Below the pieces are notes generated by a model, which ran no database searches, was not told where the DNA came from, and saw only the letters and a program-made list of their open reading frames with translations. Of a DNA stretch of 10,921 nucleotides, positions 1-4,855 are shown piece by piece (the first letter of the stretch is position 1; every line of letters begins with the position of its first letter). This DNA comes from an uncultured bacterium (GTDB taxonomy: Bacteria > Bacteroidota > Ignavibacteria > Ignavibacteriales > Melioribacteraceae), in NCBI GenBank assembly GCA_937936675.1, contig CALDDL010000228.1, forward strand, positions 1 through 10,921, in the 5' to 3' direction. The translations under genes and the position numbers were made by a program.

Positions 1-242
1 CATCCGCTTCCTGAAAGCAAAATATTTTCTTTCTTTTCTTCTTTCTCTTCTTTTAGTTCGAGAGAAATTAAATGATCAATTCCGTTTTCGGCTAATAGCT
101 TTTCAAATTGGGTGAATACTTTAAGCGAACCATTTGCCACGCATCCTGTTCCTGCACAAATTATTATTCGCCTTTTAATAAGACTATACTGCTCAAGATA
201 ATCAGATTTGATTTTATCTAGATTAATTAATTGCGGTTTCAT
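1..242 (-). CDS. NuoF/HndC-like NADH-binding flavoprotein subunit, N-terminal fragment (cut by window edge)
   Basis: Only the first 80 codons are inside the window; the gene runs off the left edge. It reads MKPQLINLDK..., then RIIICAGTGCVANGSLKVF at about residues 25-43. That Cys29/Cys34 pair in a CxGTGCxAxGS context is the first half of the thioredoxin-like [2Fe-2S] domain placed in front of the FMN/NADH module in HndC/HydB-type NuoF homologues of NAD(P)-linked [FeFe] hydrogenases and related complexes. A Lys/Glu-rich stretch (residues 64-73) leads to LLSGSG and a codon beginning TG at the very edge, where the family has its third Cys. The ATG is set by a textbook AAGGAGG ribosome site six bases upstream, lying inside the end of the NuoE-like gene; the reading frames overlap by 20 nt, which suggests translational coupling. 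The catalytic subunit is expected further left. Hydrogenase versus formate dehydrogenase or another NADH-linked complex cannot be decided here. Confidence 0.85.
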   Translation of the reverse strand, partial: MKPQLINLDKIKSDYLEQYSLIKRRIIICAGTGCVANGSLKVFTQFEKLLAENGIDHLISLELKEEKEEKKENILLSGSG

Positions 243-738
243 AAATATCCTCCTTAATAATCGCATCGATGACAGCAATAGTTTTTTCGGGTGTCATCAG
301 GGAATGGACTTCTTCATTTATTACTACAACAGGTGCAAGTCCGCAAGCACCAAGACAGGAAACCATTTCTAAAGTAAACATCATATCATCTGTGGTATGT
401 TTGGTTTCCGATAGAGCTAATTTTTTGTGAATCGCATCTACGATCGGTAAAGAATTTCTTACGTGGCATGCAGTGCCATCACAAACTTTAATAACATATT
501 TCCCTTTTGGCTCGAGAGCGAAATGGGAATAGAAAGTAGCAACCCCATAAACCTTGGCAGGGGAAATGCCTAATGAGGTTGCCACAAAAGTCAAAATTTT
601 TTCCGGCAGATATCTATATTCTTCTTGAATTGCCTGAAGAACTGGTATCAAACGGTTTGAATCATAATGGTTGCGTTCTAGGATTTCGCAAACCTTTTCA
701 AATTTTCGAGCCATTAAAGCTTCGTTTTGCGTATTCAT
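223..738 (-). CDS. NuoE/HndA-like [2Fe-2S] thioredoxin-fold subunit
   Basis: This is a 171-residue protein of the 24-kDa NADH dehydrogenase subunit family (NuoE, HndA, HydC). An N-terminal helical bundle (about 10-65, with the family-typical KVYGVATFYSHF at 62-73) precedes a thioredoxin-like domain. The four [2Fe-2S] ligands are all present: Cys86 and Cys91 (CDGTAC), then Cys128 and Cys132 (CLGAC). Length is normal for the family. It transfers electrons within a cytoplasmic NADH-linked complex with the NuoF-like partner that follows. The start at 738 is preceded by AAAAGG about nine bases upstream; Met9 is a weaker alternative. The start codon overlaps the stop of a candidate mini-ORF (ATGA), and the 3' end carries the ribosome site of the next gene. 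Linkage to rex suggests control by the NADH/NAD+ ratio. The product type is secure; the identity of the parent complex is inferred. Confidence 0.93.
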   Translation of the reverse strand: MNTQNEALMARKFEKVCEILERNHYDSNRLIPVLQAIQEEYRYLPEKILTFVATSLGISPAKVYGVATFYSHFALEPKGKYVIKVCDGTACHVRNSLPIVDAIHKKLALSETKHTTDDMMFTLEMVSCLGACGLAPVVVINEEVHSLMTPEKTIAVIDAIIKEDIYETAIN

Positions 739-830
739 CTATATAATCCTTTTAATGTTTCAGTAAACTTCATTCTATATTCAATAATGTTAGTAACACT
801 TTTGGAAAAGACATTTGAGTAATTTTCCAT
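735..830 (-). CDS. candidate 31-residue mini-ORF between rex and the NuoE-like gene
   Basis: An ATG at 830-828 opens a 31-codon frame starting MENYSNVF and ending TLKGLYR. It begins 20 nt after the rex stop. Its TGA overlaps the next gene's start as ATGA, the same kind of junction seen between real genes in this window. It fills nearly all of an otherwise empty 112-nt gap. The peptide is predicted to be basic and partly helical, with no membrane segment or known motif that I recognise. The ribosome site is weak (AAGAGA), which argues against strong expression. It could be a small complex-associated peptide, a leader that couples rex translation to the hydrogenase-type genes, or chance. I do not assign a function. 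Confidence 0.35.
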   Translation of the reverse strand: MENYSNVFSKSVTNIIEYRMKFTETLKGLYR

Positions 831-850
831 CGTTTTCTCTTGATTCTTTT

Positions 851-1501
851 TCACTTTAGTGACTCTGCAAGTTTATGGGTGAGCACTCCGAGTGAATGGG
901 AAAGCTGAGCATTTTCTACAATCACAAAATCAGGGACTTTAAGATGAACCGGAGCGAAATTCCATATCGCTTTAATCCCACCCTCAATCATCATATCGGC
1001 TACTTTTTGTGCTTCACCTGCGGGTACTGTGATTACTCCTATATGAACTTTCATTCTATATGCCATATCAGAAAGTTTTTCTATCGGGAGAACAGTGATA
1101 TGATTGATGATTTCGCCAACTTTTGAAGGTTCATTCTCGAACGCGGCGATTATATTTAGTCCATGATCAGAAAAGGTTTTGTATCCCAGAATTGCGCTTC
1201 CAAGACTTCCGGCGCCGACTAAGAAGGCATCGGTTTGATTATCCCAATTTAGAGTGTGCTTGATTCCTGCAATCAATTCATCGATGGCAAAACCGAGTTT
1301 TGGTTTCCCTATCACACCTGTTGCGGCTAGGTCTTTACGCACTTGAATGGAATCCAATCCAAGTTCATCGGCTATCATATTACTGGAAACGAACTCGATT
1401 TTCTCACTTTTCATGCGTTTTAATATTTCTATATATCTTGGAAGACGTCTTAAAGTTCTTTCCGAGAGAGCTTTTACCTGTTTTTCTAATACCATTTCCA
1501 T
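851..1501 (-). CDS. rex: Rex-family redox-sensing transcriptional repressor
   Basis: This 216-residue protein has the Rex layout: a winged-helix DNA-binding domain (about 16-80, recognition-helix segment QVRKDLA at 53-59), then an NAD(H)-binding Rossmann domain with VGAGSLGSAILGY at 95-107 (GxGxxG), a conserved IWNFAPVHLKVP at 179-190 and a C-terminal swap helix. Rex proteins bind DNA when NADH/NAD+ is low and release when NADH rises, typically controlling fermentation, hydrogenase and respiratory genes. The wing reads ATGVIGKPKLGF rather than the YFGxFGxRGxGY of classical Rex, placing it in a divergent subgroup that I recall next to NuoE/HndA-type genes. The start is supported by AGGTGA upstream, directly abutting a palindrome array likely to be its own operator. 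It is the first gene of the minus-strand redox operon. Confidence 0.93.
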   Translation of the reverse strand: MEMVLEKQVKALSERTLRRLPRYIEILKRMKSEKIEFVSSNMIADELGLDSIQVRKDLAATGVIGKPKLGFAIDELIAGIKHTLNWDNQTDAFLVGAGSLGSAILGYKTFSDHGLNIIAAFENEPSKVGEIINHITVLPIEKLSDMAYRMKVHIGVITVPAGEAQKVADMMIEGGIKAIWNFAPVHLKVPDFVIVENAQLSHSLGVLTHKLAESLK

Positions 1502-1510
1502 AAGTTCACC

Positions 1511-1546
1511 TATCGATAATTTTTTATCGATATAAAAATATCGATA
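1511..1546. promoter_or_regulatory. triple TATCGATA palindrome array, candidate Rex operator
   Basis: The self-complementary octamer TATCGATA occurs at 1511-1518, 1525-1532 and 1539-1546, so the centres are exactly 14 bp apart. Taken as half-sites, the first two also form a 7-4-7 inverted repeat (TCGATAA, TTTT, TTATCGA), the same 18-bp layout as the classical Rex operator TTGTGAA-N4-TTCACAA but with different bases. The right copy overlaps the likely -10 of rex, the middle one the expected start site, and the left one touches the rex ribosome site. Autoregulation is inferred from position. I saw no other copy of the octamer in this window. Confidence 0.65.
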
Positions 1547-1563
1547 AAATGTGTTTGAGTCAA
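1535..1563 (-). promoter_or_regulatory. likely rex promoter
   Basis: On the minus strand TTGACT (1563-1558) is followed after 17 nt by TATTTT (1540-1535). The -35 matches consensus at five of six positions, the -10 more loosely. Transcription would start near 1528, giving a leader of about 27 nt that contains the palindrome array and the AGGTGA ribosome site. Confidence 0.5.
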
Positions 1564-1585
1564 GGGGTATAATTAAAATATATTA

Positions 1586-1614
1586 TTGACATTAACTATG
1601 GTATTACATATAAT
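1586..1614 (+). promoter_or_regulatory. perfect-consensus sigma70 promoter of the toxin-antitoxin operon
   Basis: TTGACA (1586-1591), a 17-nt spacer and TATAAT (1609-1614) match the housekeeping consensus at every position. The expected start site is 1620-1622, exactly on the ATG of the PIN gene. Such a strong promoter fits an operon held down by its own antitoxin complex. Confidence 0.85.
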
Positions 1615-1618
1615 ACCA
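1599..1618. promoter_or_regulatory. inverted repeat over the -10 box, candidate toxin-antitoxin operator
   Basis: TGGTATTA and TAATACCA form a perfect 8-bp inverted repeat around CATA. The right arm covers most of the TATAAT box. Position and symmetry fit a site for the ribbon-helix-helix antitoxin or its toxin complex, which normally represses its own operon; binding here would block RNA polymerase. Confidence 0.7.
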
Positions 1619-1619
1619 C

Positions 1620-2048
1620 ATGAAAATTTATAATGTCGTTATAGATACAAATGTGATTGTTTCGGCTCTAAAATCACGAAATGGGTTTTCATTTAAATTA
1701 CTTACAATTATTGACAATCCAAAATTTCAGATAAATATATCAGTACCGTTGATTTTAGAATACGAAGAGGTTCTTAAGAGAGAGAAATCAAAATTTGACT
1801 TAACTATAAATGAAATAGAAACTATTATAGATTTTATATGTAGTATAGGAAACAAGAAGGAAATTTATTTTCTTTGGAGACCTTTTTTAAAAGACCCAAA
1901 GGATGATATGATTTTGGAATTAGCAGTTGAATCAGATAGTGAAATAATCATCACTTTTAATACAAATGATTTTGTTGGAGTTGATAGATTTGGCATAAAG
2001 ACAATGACACCTAAAGAATTTTTGATTACGATAGGAGAAGTAAAATGA
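1620..2048 (+). CDS. PIN-domain ribonuclease toxin (VapC-like, PIN toxin family)
   Basis: This is a 142-residue single-domain PIN protein. The N-terminal strand VVIDTNVIVSALKS (6-19) carries the first metal-binding Asp (D9). Further acidic residues sit at E47 (LILEYEEVL), D95/D96 (KDPKDDMILELA) and D117 (ITFNTNDF), the expected acidic cluster of this nuclease fold. PIN toxins cut RNA, often tRNA or rRNA, in the cytoplasm when the antitoxin is degraded. The only plausible start is the ATG at 1620: an in-frame stop lies three codons upstream and the first PIN strand begins at residue 5. There is no ribosome site, and the promoter predicts transcription from about the same base, so the mRNA may be leaderless. 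The antitoxin follows with an ATGA overlap. Toxin-first order is less usual in VapBC-like modules. The RNA target is unknown. Confidence 0.88.
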   Translation: MKIYNVVIDTNVIVSALKSRNGFSFKLLTIIDNPKFQINISVPLILEYEEVLKREKSKFDLTINEIETIIDFICSIGNKKEIYFLWRPFLKDPKDDMILELAVESDSEIIITFNTNDFVGVDRFGIKTMTPKEFLITIGEVK

Positions 2049-2278
2049 GTTCAATAAGCATCAGATTACCCCATTCATTACATAAAAAAGCAAGAGAATT
2101 AGCTAAAAAAGAAAACACTTCAATTAATCAATTAGTTTCCTCTGCCCTCGCAGAAAAAATCTCTGCTATTACTACTGAAGAATATTTGAATGAAAGGGCT
2201 AAGAGGGGAAATAAAGATAAGTATTTAAAAGTATTAGCTAAGGTTAAAGATGTAGCACCTGAAGAGCAGGATAAATAA
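2045..2278 (+). CDS. ribbon-helix-helix (HicB-like) antitoxin
   Basis: This is a 77-residue protein. It begins SSISIRLPHSLHKKARELAK, a typical Arc/MetJ-type beta strand (about 3-8) followed by the first helix. The second helix (INQLVSSALAEKISAI, 27-42) completes the DNA-binding dimer fold of small HicB-like antitoxins. The charged tail (about 43-77: TEEYLNERAKRGNKDK...) is the part expected to wrap and inhibit the toxin. The start overlaps the PIN stop (ATGA) and a GGAGAAG ribosome site lies just upstream in the toxin gene, so translation is probably coupled. It likely binds the inverted repeat over the -10 box and represses the operon. Pairing of this antitoxin type with PIN toxins is well known; the specific pairing here rests on adjacency. 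Confidence 0.85.
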   Translation: MSSISIRLPHSLHKKARELAKKENTSINQLVSSALAEKISAITTEEYLNERAKRGNKDKYLKVLAKVKDVAPEEQDK

Positions 2279-2279
2279 A

Positions 2280-2303
2280 ACTGCCTCTTTCGAGGCGGTT
2301 TTT
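2280..2303. terminator. rho-independent terminator after the toxin-antitoxin operon, possibly bidirectional
   Basis: The 8-bp stem ACTGCCTC / GAGGCGGT (one G-T wobble) closes a TTTC loop and runs into TTTTT, starting one base after the antitoxin stop codon. On the minus strand the same stem is followed by TTTTATTT, so it could also end transcription of the convergent outer-membrane protein gene. Confidence 0.85.
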
Positions 2304-2382
2304 GAATAATTTTCTATCTATTCTTGTAAATTAATCATGCATAAATATTAATACACTATGCGAAACTTTTTAGTAACCCCTC

Positions 2383-2423
2383 AATTTATAACTGATTAAA
2401 CGCAGCTTAATCGATTATAAATT
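2383..2423 (-). repeat. AT-rich hairpin at the 3' end of the OmpP1/FadL gene
   Basis: AATTTATAA-CT-GATTAA pairs with TTAATC-GA-TTATAAATT around a seven-base loop: 9 bp plus 6 bp with two unpaired or wobble positions. It includes the stop codon of the minus-strand gene. It may stabilise the mRNA end or assist termination; no clear U-tract follows, so terminator function is unproven. Confidence 0.4.
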
Positions 2424-3908
2424 ATACGAAACTCCCAGATGCAACAAAGTAGTAGAAAGAGTACTCGTGCTTCCCTCATATTCATGAGCTAGAACGTGAG
2501 GTTTTGAACCATCAACAGAATTTTCTAATCCCATTTCAAACGCTGCATTAATTCTAAGTGGTGCAGAAACCTTATAGCTTAGTCCCGCTGTAATATGATT
2601 TTCAACAACTGCCGGGAAGATTGAGAATATCGTAGAAGAAGGAACAGGATTAGCTCCATTAGCAAATCCAACTCGTAATGCTAAATCAGGAGTGGCATTA
2701 TACTCAACTCCCACTTTTATTAAAAGGGAATTTTCCCAATTCATAGGGAAATCTATGTTCATCGAAGAAGAACCGATCATTTTGTTGATATTAGGATTAT
2801 TTCCATTCGATAATTTAAGAGACATTTTATCGAAAGCATCTGCCCAGTTCAAATATTCAAAATCAGCAGCTACCATAAAATCTCTATTTATTTTATACGA
2901 TAGACCGAAACCAAATGATTGTGGGAAAGAAAGTTCAGCTTCCATATCATAAGTGGCAGCAGCACCTTTTGAAAGATCGATACCCATTTGAGCGAATTGG
3001 CTCATAATAGCCCCTTGTGCCTGCTGTTGAGTTGAACCCGGATTTTGCATCATATAACCCATAACTGCTTTACCGAACCCGTCCATTAATTGTGCAGTCA
3101 TATCCATATCAGCTTTACCATCTTTATAGGTTAGTGTGATTGGAGATGAATAATTTAATCCGATAGAAAGATTTTCATTTACTTTATAAGCGATACCAAT
3201 TTTGCCATTGAAACCAAGAGCGGTGAGATCGCTCATCTTAGCATAAGCTGTAACTTCATCATAACCGAAACCGCCCATTTGAGGAGGCGCACCAAACATT
3301 TGTCCGAAAGTCATTCCCGGCATTGCCATTCCTTTCATAATCGATGGTTTTAAAGAATAAGGCATTGCAAATTCAAGTGTCGAATAAACAAGATGAAGAG
3401 AAGCGCCTACCGATAAATTTTCCGATAGTTTATATGCAGCAGTTAGACCACCCTGCATGAGAGCGATTTGTGAATGGTATTCTTGCTGAATAAATTTACC
3501 TGTTGCCATATCACGGAAAAGATTATGATTGAGTTTATAATCGGCACCCATTCCGCCATAAGTGAAAAATCCGATTCCCCATGAGAAATTACTATCTTGA
3601 TATTTGTTTACATAGCTTAATGAAGGTAACGGAAAAACGTTATCGTCTCCATCGGCATCATTAATAGAATTTTTGAAATGAACTTTAGGAAACATTAAAG
3701 AAAGATTAACATCGATAGCGGAATTATTAAGGAAAGAAATTCCTGCCGGATTGGTCATGAGAAGATTATTACTATCGAAAACACCAATTGATGTGCCTCC
3801 GCGACCAATAGATTTGGCATTGAAATCAACTAAGCGAGTGCCGGTTTGAGCATTTGTAATAGTAACAAAGAGAATAAAAATAATTGCAGATTTGAATATG
3901 AGCTTCAT
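2415..3908 (-). CDS. OmpP1/FadL-type outer-membrane transport protein
   Basis: A 497-residue protein with a clean signal peptide (MKLIFKSAIIFILFVTITNA, likely cut before Q21). The mature start GTRLVDFNAKSIGRGGTSIG and the NPAG of the hatch region (53-56) are typical of the FadL/OmpP1/TodX family, 14-strand barrels that pass hydrophobic compounds sideways through the outer membrane. Repeated strand pairs such as AYKLSENLSVGASLHL and AYKVNENLSIGLNYSS and the C-terminal LGVSYNL fit a barrel. Residues 190-330 hold two long insertions unusually rich in Met (191, 194, 196, 199, 204, 211, then 268, 270, 275, 283, 286, 287, 302, 308). The start is fixed by GGAGGG five bases upstream. The preceding 110 nt (3909-4018) shows no convincing promoter. 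Substrate is unknown; fatty acids or hydrocarbons are the family default. Confidence 0.9.
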   Translation of the reverse strand: MKLIFKSAIIFILFVTITNAQTGTRLVDFNAKSIGRGGTSIGVFDSNNLLMTNPAGISFLNNSAIDVNLSLMFPKVHFKNSINDADGDDNVFPLPSLSYVNKYQDSNFSWGIGFFTYGGMGADYKLNHNLFRDMATGKFIQQEYHSQIALMQGGLTAAYKLSENLSVGASLHLVYSTLEFAMPYSLKPSIMKGMAMPGMTFGQMFGAPPQMGGFGYDEVTAYAKMSDLTALGFNGKIGIAYKVNENLSIGLNYSSPITLTYKDGKADMDMTAQLMDGFGKAVMGYMMQNPGSTQQQAQGAIMSQFAQMGIDLSKGAAATYDMEAELSFPQSFGFGLSYKINRDFMVAADFEYLNWADAFDKMSLKLSNGNNPNINKMIGSSSMNIDFPMNWENSLLIKVGVEYNATPDLALRVGFANGANPVPSSTIFSIFPAVVENHITAGLSYKVSAPLRINAAFEMGLENSVDGSKPHVLAHEYEGSTSTLSTTLLHLGVSYNL

Positions 3909-4018
3909 TGAAACCCTCCAAAATTAATAAGTTTTTTAGTTAGGATAAGTATGTCTTAATTACCGATTCTAAAAATACCTATTTCTCTGTAATTAATGAA
4001 ATTATATTTTTATTCTAT

Positions 4019-4831
4019 TTAAGGACGTAATATCAATTTTGAATGAACAACTTGTCGATCACTCTTCCTGATAGTATAAATCGAATTTGGATCACTTCTA
4101 TCCCAAGCAATTCCCTGCCCTGTATTATTTATAGGAACTGTTTCTACAAGTTCAAGAATAGAACCCATTTGAGGAAGTTTTAGAACATATAGTTCGGGAT
4201 TATCGTGCCCCGTGCAATAAAGCAGACCATCAGGACCCCAAGAACCGCCTGAATTACTCATGATTCCGAATTTTTTTAATACTTCTTCAGGAAAAACCCA
4301 TGATTCGAGCATCTGCCATTTATCATTAAACTGCACTACGGTAGTCCATCTTACATCAGTTTTAGCTTCCTCTTTCCATTTATCATAATGCGCAAAAGCA
4401 GCCCACCAAGTGCCATTATATCGGTCAATCCAAGTGCATGAGCCCCAGCTAATACCTAAGCTTTTTGAATCGAGATGAGTTAGAGTCTTGGCATCCCAAA
4501 TCTCAATTGAACTTGTCATCGGAATTCCGGGATAATTAGAATGAGCGCAATAAAGTTTTCCTTTATATATTAAACCACTATCAAGATGAATAATTTTACC
4601 ATTTTTATCCTGTTCCCACTTCTTTACTAATTTACCGGAGGCTTTTTCATATTTACCGATTTCTTGTGATCCGATTACATAAATATAGTTTTTATCTACT
4701 GCCACTCCTTGACGAGCCTCGGGCATATCAAAGATTTTAATTTCCTTAAATTCTCTGGTGCCATTTAACACAAACCCCGCAACAAATAATATTGTAATAA
4801 CAGAAAGAGAAATAATAAATACTTTTTTCAT
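4019..4831 (-). CDS. exported or membrane-anchored small beta-propeller protein, function unknown
   Basis: This 270-residue protein begins with a hydrophobic segment (4-22) that is either a signal peptide or an uncleaved anchor; there is no lipobox Cys. The rest shows about five propeller-like repeats (roughly 41-73, 82-121, 129-178, 195-231, 238-267), each with a G-x-hydrophobic-Y strand and a Trp or Leu near the end (GVAVDKNYIYVIG, SGLIYKGKLYCAH, GPDGLLYCTGHD, GIAWDRSDPNSIYTI). His97, His148 and His209 recur at similar places near blade loops and could line a common face. It starts 24 nt after the OPA transporter with AAAAGGA as ribosome site, so the two are very likely co-transcribed. It resembles conserved YncE/NHL-like propeller proteins without known function. 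It is much shorter than classical beta-propeller phytases and I see no phytase signature. Role in sensing or binding a ligand near the transporter is a guess. Confidence 0.6.
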   Translation of the reverse strand: MKKVFIISLSVITILFVAGFVLNGTREFKEIKIFDMPEARQGVAVDKNYIYVIGSQEIGKYEKASGKLVKKWEQDKNGKIIHLDSGLIYKGKLYCAHSNYPGIPMTSSIEIWDAKTLTHLDSKSLGISWGSCTWIDRYNGTWWAAFAHYDKWKEEAKTDVRWTTVVQFNDKWQMLESWVFPEEVLKKFGIMSNSGGSWGPDGLLYCTGHDNPELYVLKLPQMGSILELVETVPINNTGQGIAWDRSDPNSIYTIRKSDRQVVHSKLILRP

Positions 4832-4855
4832 TTTTAAATATCCTTTTATTAAAAT

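Noticed and set aside
896..1535. Plus-strand open frames across the rex gene (896-1126, 1300-1503, 1347-1535)
   Set aside because: They lie antisense to a clear Rex protein, lack convincing ribosome sites and show no recognisable domain.
1511..1546. CRISPR array or iteron-type replication origin from the regular 14-bp repeats
   Set aside because: The repeats are only 8 bp and number three, with no spacers, DnaA boxes or replication gene nearby; the place at the rex promoter favours an operator.
2692..2952. Plus-strand 86-codon frame inside the OmpP1/FadL gene
   Set aside because: Antisense to a well-supported outer-membrane protein, with no recognisable domain.
3909..3930. Bacteroidetes-type -7 box (TAATTTTG) just before the OmpP1/FadL start
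   Set aside because: It matches TAnnTTTG but runs directly into the ribosome site and has no TTG partner at the proper distance upstream.
4019..4831. Beta-propeller phytase or lactonase
   Set aside because: Tempting beside a phosphoesterase and TonB receptor, but the protein is too short and shows no phytase calcium-binding signature that I can recognise.
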